This document shows positions 44,493 through 55,371 of a stretch of DNA of 64,000 nucleotides, piece after piece. Each line of letters opens with the position of its first letter. The first letter of the stretch is position 1. Where the stretch lies: the NCBI GenBank assembly GCA_947260005.1, contig CAMYOL010000007.1, positions 1 to 64,000 on the forward strand. Direction: 5' to 3'. Made by a program: the position numbers and the translations under genes. Source of the DNA: an uncultured Ectothiorhodospiraceae bacterium (GTDB lineage: Bacteria > Pseudomonadota > Gammaproteobacteria > UBA6429 > Thiohalophilaceae). The notes beneath the pieces are model-generated. The model was not told the origin of the DNA. It saw only the letters and a program-made list of their open reading frames with translations, and searched no databases.

Positions 44493-46073
44493 ATGCCCTC
44501 AGAAGACCATCAGGATCAGCCAATACAGCCCCCTCAGGACGACAGACGTGCTAATTCACAGGCTCCGGCTGAGGCTGAGCCAAGCTTATTGGAACGTTTG
44601 ACAACCTTTATAGTGCGGTTAGGGCCAAAACAGGTCCCAATTGCCTATAAACTCGCCATAATTTTGACGGTTCTAATCGCATCAGGCATGAGTCTGTTAG
44701 GCTTGATGATTGTCACTAATCAATCAGAATTGCTGCGAACACAGATAAATGAATTTGGCCAGACCATGGTCGATCACCTGTCTGAATCCTCTAAAGAACT
44801 TGTGCTGTCGGATGATATTTTAAGTCTGATGGTACTGGTCAGTAATCTGGGTAAAAATGAAAATGTGCTCGGTGCGGTCATTTATTCGCATGATGGCAAA
44901 GTATTGGGACATTCCGGGCGGTTACCGGTTCATGACATCAATAAAATGTACGAGTTGTCCACCCGCTTTGAAAACAAACATTATGTGTTGGAATGGACCG
45001 ATTATGACGATGCCAATAATACGCTTGAAGTTATTTCATTCATAACACCTATTCAGTATCAGGACCTTATCGCTGGGCATGCCTTAATTACCTATAGCAA
45101 GTCTTCACTAACCCAATCCTTACATGAAACCATCCGCGCTATTACTGGCGCCACTGTCTTCATGATTTTACTTGGCATCATCACCGCCTTTTTTGCTGGT
45201 AAAAAATTATCGCGACCTATCTACGATCTGATGGATGCCAGCCGTGCGATTCATGAAGGTGATTATGCATTCAGACTGCCTGAACAACGTAATGACGAGA
45301 TTGGATACCTGATTAACGCATTTAACACGATGGCCAATGGTTTACTTGAAAAAAATCAGGTTGAAAATGCATTTTCCAGGTTTGTCTCAACCAAAGTCGC
45401 CAAGCAGATCATGGAAAATCTCGATGGTGTATCACTCGGTGGCAAACGCGTCCAGGCGACCGCCCTGTTCGCCGACATCGTTGGATTTACCTCGATGTCT
45501 GAACGCATGCCGGCTGAAGAAGTGGCAACCTTGCTTAATGAATATTTCCGCTATATCAATATGGCCAGTAAGCTCTACCACGGTACCGTCGATAAATATA
45601 TGGGTGATTGTGCCATGATCGTATTTGGTGCCCCTGAAGTGGATAAAGATCATAAATTTAACGCCGTGCTTTGCGCTGTTATGATTCAACGCATGGTCGA
45701 TCGATTAAATATGAGTCGGATACAACAAGGTAAAGAAGCGATACATTTCCGTATTGGGCTGAACAGCGGTGAAATGCTCGCAGGTAATATGGGTTCAGAT
45801 GATCGCATGCAATATACCGTGGTTGGCGAATCAGTGAATCTGGCTGCTCGTCTCCATTCATGCGCCGAACGTGGGCAGGTTATCGTTACAGATTATTTTG
45901 TCAAAGACCCGGACGTTCAGTGGCTGGTATTAGCACATCGGCATAAATCCATTCGACTTCGCGGTATCGCTGATCCAGTCACCACTTATGTGCTAACCGA
46001 TGTCAAAGCAGAATACAGTCAAATCATAAATGAGCAACTTGATGACATGTTATCTACTCAGAATGTTGCATAA
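44493..46073 (+). CDS. Membrane-bound class III adenylate/guanylate cyclase with HAMP
   Basis: 526 aa. Two membrane helices (55-77, about 208-230) flank a periplasmic sensor. A HAMP domain follows (GKKLSRPIYDLMDASRAIHEGDY). The cyclase domain shows FADIVGFTSMSERM and KYMGDCAMIVFGAP (metal aspartates), plus YTVVGESVNLAARLHSCA with transition-state Asn and Arg. This fits the catalytic class that signals with cAMP. Its stop overlaps the start of the lipoprotein gene (TAATG), so they are coupled. Confidence 0.9.
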   Translation: MPSEDHQDQPIQPPQDDRRANSQAPAEAEPSLLERLTTFIVRLGPKQVPIAYKLAIILTVLIASGMSLLGLMIVTNQSELLRTQINEFGQTMVDHLSESSKELVLSDDILSLMVLVSNLGKNENVLGAVIYSHDGKVLGHSGRLPVHDINKMYELSTRFENKHYVLEWTDYDDANNTLEVISFITPIQYQDLIAGHALITYSKSSLTQSLHETIRAITGATVFMILLGIITAFFAGKKLSRPIYDLMDASRAIHEGDYAFRLPEQRNDEIGYLINAFNTMANGLLEKNQVENAFSRFVSTKVAKQIMENLDGVSLGGKRVQATALFADIVGFTSMSERMPAEEVATLLNEYFRYINMASKLYHGTVDKYMGDCAMIVFGAPEVDKDHKFNAVLCAVMIQRMVDRLNMSRIQQGKEAIHFRIGLNSGEMLAGNMGSDDRMQYTVVGESVNLAARLHSCAERGQVIVTDYFVKDPDVQWLVLAHRHKSIRLRGIADPVTTYVLTDVKAEYSQIINEQLDDMLSTQNVA

Positions 46074-47155
46074 TGAAATCTCTTCTTTTCTTTTTGGTAT
46101 TATTGAGTGTTCTTGTTTTGCCAGGCTGCGCGCTGATGCACTCCCTCGACAAAGATATCGACAAGCAAATCGACCAATGGGTCAAAGATCATGAATATAC
46201 AAAAGCCTTAGATACCATTTCATATGTTAGAAAAAGTAATCCTCAATACGCCAAATTACAAAAGCGCAAAATAAAGATCCAGCAGACGGCAAAGAATTTT
46301 GAGAAAATCAAGATTCGTGAAATCAATGCCCATATTGAAGCCGGCGACTGGCAAACCGCCGAAAAATCATTAAATTATAGTCTCAGTAAACTACCCGATA
46401 GTAAGCAGTTACAGGAAGCTCACCGAGAATTTATTAAAAAACGTGCTTTGCATTTAAAAAGTTTATATTACCAATTGTATATCAATAAGGCTGAATGGTT
46501 AGTTAAAAACAAAGATGTACAACAAGAACTCTCGCAAACCATGCCGGATGAAAAAGCGGCGAAAAAAGCCTTACAACAACACCAACAGGAAACTGAACAA
46601 GTCTATCAACAACTGGTCGTCTGTGGGATTGAAGGAATGAATATTGGTGATCTGGAGTTAGCAGAACAATGTTTCCTGTTAGCTGAAGAACTCAAACCCA
46701 GTGAAGCGCTTAGATCATCGATTAGCGATATCCAGCGTGAATTGTCCAAGGTTGAGAAAAGAGAAACCCTGGTTTTATCAGAAAAAGCCCGCAGCCTGTT
46801 AACAAAAGCTAAATCAACGATGCAATCAGGTGACTTAAAACAGGCAAAAAAGTTATACCGCAAAATCCCCGTGCAGGATAAAAAACATGCCCTGGTACGC
46901 GCATTCGAACAAGAGTTAAATACTCGTATTGAGGACAACATCGCTACCCGGGTAGAAATGGGCCGTAAACTTTATAGCCAGGGAGAAATAAAACAGGCAT
47001 TAGCGATCTGGAATGATATACGAGAACTGGATCCAAATAACGAATACTTATTAAGTCATATTGAGCGGGCTCAAAAAGTTATCGATAAACTGGAAGAGTT
47101 AAAAAATCAGAAGAAAACGGTATCGCCACCGGGTGAGAAGAACGGTACGAAATAA
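46073..47155 (+). CDS. Lipoprotein with helical tetratricopeptide-like repeats
   Basis: 360 aa. The lipobox is VLVLPGC (Cys19). The rest is helical with TPR-like repeats, for example GDLELAEQCFLLAEELKPSE, GDLKQAKKLYRKIP and GEIKQALAIWNDIRELDPNN. Its start overlaps the cyclase stop by one base. It could be a periplasmic partner of the cyclase sensor domain. The C-terminus is polar and rich in lysine. Confidence 0.78.
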   Translation: MKSLLFFLVLLSVLVLPGCALMHSLDKDIDKQIDQWVKDHEYTKALDTISYVRKSNPQYAKLQKRKIKIQQTAKNFEKIKIREINAHIEAGDWQTAEKSLNYSLSKLPDSKQLQEAHREFIKKRALHLKSLYYQLYINKAEWLVKNKDVQQELSQTMPDEKAAKKALQQHQQETEQVYQQLVVCGIEGMNIGDLELAEQCFLLAEELKPSEALRSSISDIQRELSKVEKRETLVLSEKARSLLTKAKSTMQSGDLKQAKKLYRKIPVQDKKHALVRAFEQELNTRIEDNIATRVEMGRKLYSQGEIKQALAIWNDIRELDPNNEYLLSHIERAQKVIDKLEELKNQKKTVSPPGEKNGTK

Positions 47156-47158
47156 TAG

Positions 47159-47263
47159 AAATAATAGGGGTCAGAGACGTATTTTTTGGCTTTTTCTCGC
47201 TATTTTTAAAATCCAGGAAAAAATACGTCTCTGACCCCTATTATTTCTGACCCCTATTATTTC
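47159..47263. repeat. REP-like perfect inverted repeat with tandem tail
   Basis: Two 29-bp arms (47159-47187 and 47219-47247) are exactly complementary around a 31-nt centre. Their core is GGGGTCAGAGACG / CGTCTCTGACCCC. The right end repeats CTGACCCCTATTATTT once more directly at 47248-47263. Elements of this GGTCAGA-type palindrome are common in gammaproteobacterial genomes and are linked to REP/RAYT transposases. It lies between the convergent lipoprotein and parC genes and may also terminate both. Confidence 0.85.
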
Positions 47264-47265
47264 AA

Positions 47266-49533
47266 CTAGCCTTCGTCCTCTACTTCGCGAACGGGTACTA
47301 ATCGTTCTACCGATCTCAATCCTTGCGGTAGCTTGTGGCCGCGTTGAGCACGTTCGCCCTCGTAAGCGGCCATATCATCCTGGCTAAAGATCTTTTGACG
47401 TTTACCTGAAAATATCTGAAGACTTTCCTGATCATTGATCACCGCAACCGCCGTTGCAACTTCGGCACGACTCTTTAGTTTGGCCGCCGAGATATTAATA
47501 ATTTTAATCCCTTTGCCTTTTGGCATGACCGGTATTTCATCAATATGATGAATCAACATGTTACCAGCACTGGTCACCATAACTATCCAGTACTCTTCCA
47601 TACTCGGCACGTTTACCGGAGGTAACACCGATGCTCCGGGGGATACTTTCATCAGCACCTTACCCTTTTTATTGCGGGTAATCATGTCTTCAATGGTCGT
47701 AACAAACCCATAACCCGCATCGCTCGTCAGCAAAACCAGGCTATCAGCCGCACCCGTTACCACACCACAGAATTTAGAACCCGGTGGAGGATTTAACCGG
47801 CTCGCCAGGGGGTCACCCAGGCCGCGCGCGGATGGCAGTGTATGACACTGAACAGCATAGGTTCGACCGGTAGAATCAATGAATATAGCCAGTTGATTAG
47901 AAGTGGTCATCGCTGAATCTAAATATTGATCACCAGCTTTATAATTCATGCTGACGGGATCCACTTCATGGCCCTTCGCCGCACGTACAAAACCCTTTTC
48001 AGATAACACAATAGTCACTGGTTCGGAGCTGATCAATTCCGTTTCATCCATCGCTTGTGCGGCTTCACGAGACACGATCGGGGAGCGTCTGGCATCACCA
48101 AATTCGTCGATATCTGCTTTTAATTCATTACGAACCAGGGTTTTTAGTTTTGCTTTCGACCCCAATAATCCTTCGATTTCTTTGCGTTCCTTACGTAATT
48201 CTTTTTGCTCCGATTTGATTTTCATTTCTTCGAGTCGGGCAAGTTGGCGCAGGCGGGTATCAAGAATGTAATCGGCCTGAATTTCAGTTAATTTAAAGGC
48301 TTTAATTAAGGCTTTTTTAGGTTCATCTTCTTTGCGTATAATCTTGATGACCTTATCTAAATTTAAAAAGGCTATCAGTAAACCATCTAATAGATGTAAG
48401 CGTTCTTTGACCTTGGTCAGGCGAAATTCTAAACGGCGGGTCACCGTGTTTAAGCGATATTCAATCCACTCGAGCAGCATTTCCTGCAGGTTTTTTACCC
48501 CAGGACGACCATCAAGGCCAATGACGTTCATATTAACGCGATAGGTACGTTCCAGATCGGTCGTCGCAAACAGATGCGTCATCAGCTCATCGACATCGAT
48601 TTGTTTCGACTTAGGAACGATAATCAGTCGAGTGGGATTCTCATGATCAGATTCATCGCGTAGATCCACAACCATCGGTAATTTTTTCGCCGTCATTTGC
48701 GCGGCAAGTTGTTCTAATACTTTTGCAGGTGAGGTTTGATGCGGTAAGGCGGTTATGATGATATCGCCTTTTTCTTTTTCATATTTAGCACGCATCCGGA
48801 TCGAACCCGTGCCTTTGTTATACATCGCCTTGATTTCTTTACGGGGAGTAATAATTTCAGCATCGGTTGGATAATCGGGCCCCTTCACAAACTTCATCAA
48901 ATCGGCAAGCGTTGCCTTTGGCGATTTCAATAAATGAATGCAGGCATTACCGACTTCGCGCAGATTATGTGGCGGGATATCGGTGGCCATGCCCACCGCA
49001 ATACCGGTCGTGCCATTTAATAAAATATTGGGAACGCGTGCCGGTAATTGTTTGGGTTCTTCAAGACTGCCATCAAAGTTAGGTAACCAATCTACCGTAC
49101 CCTGGCCAAGTTCGCTCAGTAATAGATTGGCATAGGCTGATAAACGCGATTCAGTGTAACGCATTGCAGCAAAAGATTTCGGGTCGTCTGGCGAACCCCA
49201 GTTACCCTGACCTTCGAGTAAAGTGTAACGATAGGAAAAGGGTTGTGCCATTAATACCATGGCTTCATAACAGGCGCTATCGCCGTGGGGATGAAATTTA
49301 CCTAATACATCACCAACGGTACGCGCTGATTTTTTAAATTTCGTTCCCGCACGTAGACCTAATTCCGACATCGCATAGACAATACGACGTTGTACGGGTT
49401 TAAGACCATCACCGATATTAGGCAAGGCCCTATCCAGAATTACATACATCGAATAATCAAGATACGCCTGCTCGGCAAAGGTTTTTAACGGCAGCAGATC
49501 AACGTTGTCGTCAGTTACGTCTTCGTCACTCAT
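47266..49533 (-). CDS. parC: DNA topoisomerase IV subunit A
   Basis: 755 aa. The catalytic tyrosine is in [14 protein letters not shown], and the quinolone-region motif is [15 protein letters not shown]. The winged helix and tower are followed by a C-terminal pinwheel domain. Length and lack of the GyrA-box identify ParC over GyrA. It is in an operon with parE upstream (32-nt gap). Confidence 0.96.
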   Translation of the reverse strand: MSDEDVTDDNVDLLPLKTFAEQAYLDYSMYVILDRALPNIGDGLKPVQRRIVYAMSELGLRAGTKFKKSARTVGDVLGKFHPHGDSACYEAMVLMAQPFSYRYTLLEGQGNWGSPDDPKSFAAMRYTESRLSAYANLLLSELGQGTVDWLPNFDGSLEEPKQLPARVPNILLNGTTGIAVGMATDIPPHNLREVGNACIHLLKSPKATLADLMKFVKGPDYPTDAEIITPRKEIKAMYNKGTGSIRMRAKYEKEKGDIIITALPHQTSPAKVLEQLAAQMTAKKLPMVVDLRDESDHENPTRLIIVPKSKQIDVDELMTHLFATTDLERTYRVNMNVIGLDGRPGVKNLQEMLLEWIEYRLNTVTRRLEFRLTKVKERLHLLDGLLIAFLNLDKVIKIIRKEDEPKKALIKAFKLTEIQADYILDTRLRQLARLEEMKIKSEQKELRKERKEIEGLLGSKAKLKTLVRNELKADIDEFGDARRSPIVSREAAQAMDETELISSEPVTIVLSEKGFVRAAKGHEVDPVSMNYKAGDQYLDSAMTTSNQLAIFIDSTGRTYAVQCHTLPSARGLGDPLASRLNPPPGSKFCGVVTGAADSLVLLTSDAGYGFVTTIEDMITRNKKGKVLMKVSPGASVLPPVNVPSMEEYWIVMVTSAGNMLIHHIDEIPVMPKGKGIKIINISAAKLKSRAEVATAVAVINDQESLQIFSGKRQKIFSQDDMAAYEGERAQRGHKLPQGLRSVERLVPVREVEDEG

Positions 49534-49565
49534 AGTCTGTCTTTATATGTTTTGATTAAATAAGG

Positions 49566-51455
49566 TTAAACATTGGCGAGGTCGCCACTCTTCTCGAGCC
49601 AGGCCTTGCGATCCGCCGCACGTTTTTTGGCAAGTAACATATCCATCATGCTGTGGGTACCATCACCCGGTTTAACGGATAGTTGGGCAAGGCGTCGCGT
49701 GTCAGGATCCATGGTCGTCTCACGTAATTGTAATGGATTCATTTCCCCTAACCCTTTAAAACGAGTAACCGCAATCTTGCCACGTTTTTTCTCAGCCGCG
49801 ATGCGATCCAGAATACCTTGTTTTTCTGCCTCATCGTGGGCATAAAACATATCTTTACCCACATCCACTCTGAATAAAGGCGGCATCGCAACATAGATGT
49901 GACCGGCAGCCACTAAATCCCCGTAATGTCGCAGGAATAATGCCGTTAATAGTGTCGCAATATGCGCCCCATCGGAATCCGCATCGGCGAGAATAATAAT
50001 TTTACCGTAACGTAAACGAGAGATATCAGTGACACCCGGATCGACACCAATAGCGACCGAGATATCATGGACCTCTTTGGAGCCCAGTACTTCGGCTGAA
50101 TCAACCTCCCAGGTATTCAAGATCTTACCACGTAGCGGCATAATCGCCTGATATTCACGATCTCGTCCCTGTTTGGCAGAACCACCAGCTGAATCACCTT
50201 CAACTAAAAACAATTCAGTTCGATCCAGATCCTGTGACGAACAGTCGGATAATTTTCCGGGTAAGGCCGGGCCCTGGGTGATTTTTTTGCGAACAACCTT
50301 TTTACCAGCACGAATGCGACTTTGCGCACTGCTTATCGCCAGTTCGGCAATCTGTTCGCCTAACTCAACATGTTGATTTAACCACAACGCAAAATTATCT
50401 TTGACCACACCCGAAACAAACATTGCACACTCACGTGAGGTCAGTTTTTCCTTGGTTTGCCCTGAGAATTGGGGATCGAGTAACTTAACCGATAAAACAT
50501 AACTGACTTTGTCCCAAACATCTTCGGGTGAAATTTTAACACCACGTGGGGTTAAATTACGAAATTCACAAAACTCTCTAACCGCCTCAGTTAAGCCGGT
50601 ACGTAATCCATTGACATGGGTTCCACCTTGCGTGGTAGGAACTAAATTAACATAGCTTTCGGCAATACTTTTTTCACATTCGGGCACCCATGAAAGTGAC
50701 CAGTTTACGGTTTCATCGTTACCTTCAAACTCGCCGACAAAGGCCTCCTGTGGAATAAACTCACATCCCTCAAGTGATGCGGTAAGATAATCCGTTAATC
50801 CGTCTTCATAAAACCATTGTGCTTCTTCGCCACTGGCCTCATCCCAGAAATTTACCGTTAAGCCCGGACATAATACTGCCTTGGCGCGCAATATATGTTT
50901 TAAACGGGATATCGAAAATTTTACGGAGTCAAAATATTTTTTATCCGGCCAGAAACGAATAGTCGTGCCGGTATCGCGTTGGGTGACTTTGCCAATAACT
51001 TCCAGTTTGGAGGCCTTTTTGCCGTTGGCAAAGGCCATATTGTATTCTTTACCACCACGTTTGATCCAGATCTCCAGATGTTTCGACAAAGCATTAACAA
51101 CTGAAACACCGACACCGTGCAGACCACCTGAAAATTTATAATTTTTATTAGAGAATTTACCACCTGCATGCAGGCGGGTAAGAATGACTTCAACACCCGG
51201 GATCTTCTCACGCGGATGTTTATCCGTTGGCATACCACGTCCATCATCGATTACTTCTAGCGATCCATCTTTATATAGATGAACGTCTATTTGGCTCGCA
51301 TGACCGGCCACCGCCTCGTCGACGCTGTTATCGATCACTTCCTGCGCTAAATGATTAGGACGTTCTGTCTGGGTATACATCCCAGGGCGTTTACGGACCG
51401 GCTCAAGACCGGTTAAGACTTCAATATCTTCTGAGGTATAGGAGCGTGATGCCAT
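49566..51455 (-). CDS. parE: DNA topoisomerase IV subunit B
   Basis: 629 aa. The GHKL ATPase shows EVIDNSVDEAVAGHA and GGLHGVGVSVVNAL. The TOPRIM domain contains LFLVEGDSAGGSAKQGRDREYQAI and ILADADSDGAHIATLL. It is shorter than GyrB, as ParE is. With ParC it decatenates daughter chromosomes. Confidence 0.96.
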   Translation of the reverse strand: MASRSYTSEDIEVLTGLEPVRKRPGMYTQTERPNHLAQEVIDNSVDEAVAGHASQIDVHLYKDGSLEVIDDGRGMPTDKHPREKIPGVEVILTRLHAGGKFSNKNYKFSGGLHGVGVSVVNALSKHLEIWIKRGGKEYNMAFANGKKASKLEVIGKVTQRDTGTTIRFWPDKKYFDSVKFSISRLKHILRAKAVLCPGLTVNFWDEASGEEAQWFYEDGLTDYLTASLEGCEFIPQEAFVGEFEGNDETVNWSLSWVPECEKSIAESYVNLVPTTQGGTHVNGLRTGLTEAVREFCEFRNLTPRGVKISPEDVWDKVSYVLSVKLLDPQFSGQTKEKLTSRECAMFVSGVVKDNFALWLNQHVELGEQIAELAISSAQSRIRAGKKVVRKKITQGPALPGKLSDCSSQDLDRTELFLVEGDSAGGSAKQGRDREYQAIMPLRGKILNTWEVDSAEVLGSKEVHDISVAIGVDPGVTDISRLRYGKIIILADADSDGAHIATLLTALFLRHYGDLVAAGHIYVAMPPLFRVDVGKDMFYAHDEAEKQGILDRIAAEKKRGKIAVTRFKGLGEMNPLQLRETTMDPDTRRLAQLSVKPGDGTHSMMDMLLAKKRAADRKAWLEKSGDLANV

Positions 51456-51592
51456 ACAGTGATTAACTACTCGCGGTTATTGTTGATTTTTAATATCGCA
51501 ATGATCGCTACTGATAGACTGTGATGCAAGTATTAATTGCATCACATGTCAAAAATATTCAAATATGTGTGAAAGAGATAACAGTTGAAAAG

Positions 51593-53641
51593 CTATAAAA
51601 TCTTGAACTGGGCCACCATCGACTGTAAATCTACCGCCAGTTTTGCCAGTTCATCGCTGGCGTTGGCCAGGTCTTCCGTCGCCTGCGCACTTTGTTCGGC
51701 GACCTGAGAGATATTGGTCACATTGACATTGATCTCCTCAGCCACTGTACCCTGTTGATTTGCAGCATTCGCAATATGAGCATTCATCGAAGAAATATCG
51801 CCAACTGCATTGGTAATAGCCGCTAACGCCTTATCAGCATCGGCAGCTTGAGCAACACTGGCCTCGGCCTGACTGGTGCCACTTTGCATGACGGACACTG
51901 CATCACTCGCACCTTTTTGCAGTCGCTCAATCATACCTTGTATCTCCTGAGTCGAGTGCGCAGTTCTGCTCGCCAGACTTCTCACTTCATCGGCAACAAC
52001 CGCAAATCCCCGCCCTTGTTCACCTGCACGAGCAGCCTCAATAGCCGCATTCAAGGCAAGTAAATTTGTCTGCTCTGCGATACCCTGAATAACATCCAAT
52101 ACGGTACCTATATCGTCACTGTCTTTCTCCAGTCCGTCGATGACATCTGAGGCCTTATTGACCTCACCAGCCAATGCTTCAATTGAACCGATTGTTTTTG
52201 AGATTGTTTGCTTACCATTAATGGCTTCCTGATTGGCATTTTCGGCCTGGCCAGCAGCATTATTAGCATTTGAAGCCACTTCCTGCACCGTGGCAACCAT
52301 CTCATTCATGGCGGTTGCGACTAAATCCGTTTCACCTCTTTGCGTTTGAATACCATCTTTGGTTGTAATCACGACTGCCGACATTTCTTCAGCTGCTGCG
52401 GCCAGTTGCGATGTTGAGCCTGCAACCTGACTAATAATATCCTGTACCTTCTCGATGAACATATTAAACCCGCTAGACAGTTGGGCAACTTCATCACGCC
52501 CACTTACATCGAGTCGTTGAGTCAGATCGCCTTCACCTTCGGCTATATCACGCATCGCCTCAACCGCGATATTGATCGGTTTAGTTATTATCACCGCCAT
52601 AAACCAGCTACCGGCTATGCCTAACAAAATCGAGACTACTAATAACACTAAAACAATTTTTTGAGTATTGCTGACATTCTCTAACAATTCATCACTGATC
52701 ATTTCAGTTGACAGTGTTTGCGATTCGACAAGTTGATCTAACTCACCCTTAATTCGGGTTACTAACGGCCCAATCTCAGTTCGTACCAAATAAGCATCCG
52801 TTCGCCATTTTTCACTTCCATGCACAGCTACTAACTCATCCTGAAGCTTAAAGTATTTTTCCAGCAAACTTTGGATCGCATCGATTGCCTCTTGCTGCTC
52901 GAAAGTTAGGATTTCATCCTTTTCTTTGAGTTTAGCGATAGTGCTTATAAACCCATCACGAAATAGATTAATGTTAGATATATTATCAACTGAACGGAAC
53001 GCCAAAAAAGCGCGGTTATTAATTAACACATTCATCCAGGTTTGCCTTAACTCAGAAAGCATATACATGATCTGTTTACGTTCAATGCCTGCTTCAGATT
53101 CTGAGTCTTCGGAAGTAAGCATCTGGGTTAAGTATTGTTGTATTTCCGAGGCGATTGGTGCCATCTTGGAGGCAGAAAAATCGATACCCGGTTGATTTTT
53201 AACTGGATCAGAAACCAGCTCCACCATTTTGTTTTGATACGCTTTATACTGGTTAACTTTCGACTCTATACTAGAAACTAATTCAGTTGTTTCCGCGTCA
53301 TTCATCACCGCCGGCATCGCTTTTATTTCAGCAATATTAGTCGTTAGAGTTTCCAACGCTTCAACATAATTATTCATATGTGTATCTTCGCCGCTGGTTA
53401 GATAAAACCCTAAATAGGAATTAGCACTGTCGAGAGCATTAGCCAGTTTCAATGAAGCGATGGCAACGGGCTGACGCACACTAACCACATCTGTGACATC
53501 CGATTTTGTTTTAGTCAGGCTATATAAGGCGCTGATGGCAACAACCGCTAACATGGCAAGTAATAAACCCGCAGATAACAGGATCTTGGTACGGATACTA
53601 AGATATGAGAGGAGAGACAATATTTTTGAAGCGATATTCAT
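51593..53641 (-). CDS. Methyl-accepting chemotaxis protein
   Basis: 682 aa. TM1 is at about 17-40 and TM2 near 325-350, enclosing a helical periplasmic sensor of about 280 residues. A HAMP follows ([25 protein letters not shown]). The signalling hairpin is intact: [20 protein letters not shown] and [19 protein letters not shown]. No C-terminal pentapeptide is present. Ligand unknown. It may feed the pathway served by CheX and the CheZ-like protein. Confidence 0.95.
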   Translation of the reverse strand: MNIASKILSLLSYLSIRTKILLSAGLLLAMLAVVAISALYSLTKTKSDVTDVVSVRQPVAIASLKLANALDSANSYLGFYLTSGEDTHMNNYVEALETLTTNIAEIKAMPAVMNDAETTELVSSIESKVNQYKAYQNKMVELVSDPVKNQPGIDFSASKMAPIASEIQQYLTQMLTSEDSESEAGIERKQIMYMLSELRQTWMNVLINNRAFLAFRSVDNISNINLFRDGFISTIAKLKEKDEILTFEQQEAIDAIQSLLEKYFKLQDELVAVHGSEKWRTDAYLVRTEIGPLVTRIKGELDQLVESQTLSTEMISDELLENVSNTQKIVLVLLVVSILLGIAGSWFMAVIITKPINIAVEAMRDIAEGEGDLTQRLDVSGRDEVAQLSSGFNMFIEKVQDIISQVAGSTSQLAAAAEEMSAVVITTKDGIQTQRGETDLVATAMNEMVATVQEVASNANNAAGQAENANQEAINGKQTISKTIGSIEALAGEVNKASDVIDGLEKDSDDIGTVLDVIQGIAEQTNLLALNAAIEAARAGEQGRGFAVVADEVRSLASRTAHSTQEIQGMIERLQKGASDAVSVMQSGTSQAEASVAQAADADKALAAITNAVGDISSMNAHIANAANQQGTVAEEINVNVTNISQVAEQSAQATEDLANASDELAKLAVDLQSMVAQFKIL

Positions 53642-53788
53642 GGCTACCTGCCTTTGTACCTGACACGGTCTAACAGCATGATTTTATGTCAGGGATATTT
53701 AACGAAATTTCACATACACAGAAAATATCGGCCATAATTTCACGAACTTAAATTTTGGGGAACGCCTATTCAAGTTCTGGTCTCCCAG

Positions 53789-53824
53789 AAAAAAAGCCCA
53801 TTTTTATGAAAATGGGCTTTTTTT
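53789..53824. terminator. Bidirectional terminator between purC and the MCP gene
   Basis: A7-GCCCATTTT, loop TATG, AAAATGGGC-T7: a perfect 9-bp stem extended by A/T pairs, with T runs on both strands. It lies 37 nt past the purC stop on the minus strand, isolating the dapA-purC operon from the MCP gene. Confidence 0.92.
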
Positions 53825-53860
53825 AGCACTGGTTCTAGGTGATTAAAGGAGATTACTGGA

Positions 53861-54574
53861 CTAAGTTAATTCAACTCCAAGTCGATGAGCGACTTCTTCA
53901 TAGGCTTCAATGACCCCACCAAGACCTTGTCTAAAACGGTCTTTATCGAGCTTTTTGCGCGTATCCACATCCCAAAGTCGGCAACCATCCGGAGTAAACT
54001 CGTCTCCCAAATAAAGCTGGCCATTGAAACGCCCAAATTCAAGCTTGTAATCGACTAACAACATCCCCGCATCAAGGAATAATTTCTTTAAAATCGTATT
54101 AACTTTAAAGGTCAGTGATTTCATTTTTTCGATTTCATCCTGAGTTGCCCAGTTAAATGAAATGATATGGTAATCATTGATCATAGGGTCATGTAGCTCA
54201 TCGTTCTTCAGGAAAAATTCAAAGGTCGGAGGATTTAATTCCAGACCATCTTCAACACCAAGACGTTTCACCAGACTACCGGTGGCAATGTTACGTACCA
54301 CACATTCAATCGGCAGCATATCCAGACATTTCACCAGCGATTCCTGGTCACTCAATATTTCTTCGTGATGGGTAGGTACACCGGCTTCAGATAATTTTTT
54401 CATGATAAAGGCATTAAAACGATTATTAACCATGCCTTTACGATCCAGTTGTTCAATTTTTTCGCCGTCAAAAGCTGAAGTATCGTTTCTAAATAACAAG
54501 ATTAATTTATCCTTGTCATCTGTTTTATAAACGGTCTTCGCCTTACCTTTAAAAAGTTGTTCACCTTTTTTCAT
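53861..54574 (-). CDS. purC: SAICAR synthase
   Basis: 237 aa. It joins aspartate to CAIR in purine synthesis. It begins [21 protein letters not shown] with the ATP-binding motif, then [14 protein letters not shown] and [15 protein letters not shown], and ends in [11 protein letters not shown]. It is the last gene of the dapA-bamC-hydrolase-purC cluster, an order common in gammaproteobacteria. Confidence 0.96.
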   Translation of the reverse strand: MKKGEQLFKGKAKTVYKTDDKDKLILLFRNDTSAFDGEKIEQLDRKGMVNNRFNAFIMKKLSEAGVPTHHEEILSDQESLVKCLDMLPIECVVRNIATGSLVKRLGVEDGLELNPPTFEFFLKNDELHDPMINDYHIISFNWATQDEIEKMKSLTFKVNTILKKLFLDAGMLLVDYKLEFGRFNGQLYLGDEFTPDGCRLWDVDTRKKLDKDRFRQGLGGVIEAYEEVAHRLGVELT

Positions 54575-54591
54575 GATCGTCCTCTTGCCTA

Positions 54592-55353
54592 TTATTTAAT
54601 GTTCATCCAGTTCAGACCTTCTGACTGGTGAGCTACGTGAACGTCATCCGAATCCCAGTCAACGGCTTCAGCCAATGCCTGTCGGGCCAGAATGGGATCA
54701 TTATTTTTATCACTAATATGTAAAACAACAATCTTTTCTAATTTTGTTGTATCCATCTTAACTAATAATTCAGCCGCCTGTTGATTATTTAAATGTCCAT
54801 AATCACTGGCCACTCGTTCTTTTAAATAGGGTGGGTACTCACCATCAAATAACATTTCTACGTCATGGTTACATTCTAACAAAATTGCATCTATGCCTGA
54901 TAAAGTTTGAATGATATGCGGTGTAATCATACCGGTATCGGTCAATAAACCTATTTTTTGTTTTCCATTCGAGAATACAAACTGACAGGGCTCTGCTGCA
55001 TCATGGGGTACCGAATAGGGTAATACTTCGATACTGCCTATCTGTACACTCTCGCCAATCGTTAATTCAAAGCCGTTGGGGATAGTCCCCATTTCGGCGG
55101 AGCGTTCTGTGCCATGCGTCATCCAGACGGGCGTTTTGTGTCTTCTGGCAAAAGCACCCACACCTCGAATATGATCACCATGTTCGTGTGTTACAAAAAT
55201 TCCATCAATTTGTTCGGCTTGCAAACCTATCCTAGCAAGACGCTGTTCTGTTTCCTTTAAAGAAAACCCACAGTCGATTAATATGGTTGTCGACTCAAAT
55301 CGAATAAGGGTTGCATTACCGCGACTACCACTTCCTAGTGAAGCAAATTGCAA
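54592..55353 (-). CDS. Metallo-beta-lactamase-fold hydrolase (YycJ/WalJ-like)
   Basis: 253 aa. It starts [16 protein letters not shown], the YycJ-family hallmark. The metal motif is [19 protein letters not shown], with further ligands in [13 protein letters not shown] and HISDKN. Related proteins are predicted 5'-3' nucleases or DNA-replication-linked hydrolases. It lies between bamC and purC in the same orientation with short gaps. Confidence 0.9.
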   Translation of the reverse strand: MQFASLGSGSRGNATLIRFESTTILIDCGFSLKETEQRLARIGLQAEQIDGIFVTHEHGDHIRGVGAFARRHKTPVWMTHGTERSAEMGTIPNGFELTIGESVQIGSIEVLPYSVPHDAAEPCQFVFSNGKQKIGLLTDTGMITPHIIQTLSGIDAILLECNHDVEMLFDGEYPPYLKERVASDYGHLNNQQAAELLVKMDTTKLEKIVVLHISDKNNDPILARQALAEAVDWDSDDVHVAHQSEGLNWMNIK

Positions 55354-55371
55354 AGAGTGTCTCCTTGTCGT

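Noticed and set aside
47159-47263. CRISPR repeat
   Set aside because: There is only one inverted unit with one partial direct copy and no spacers of regular length.
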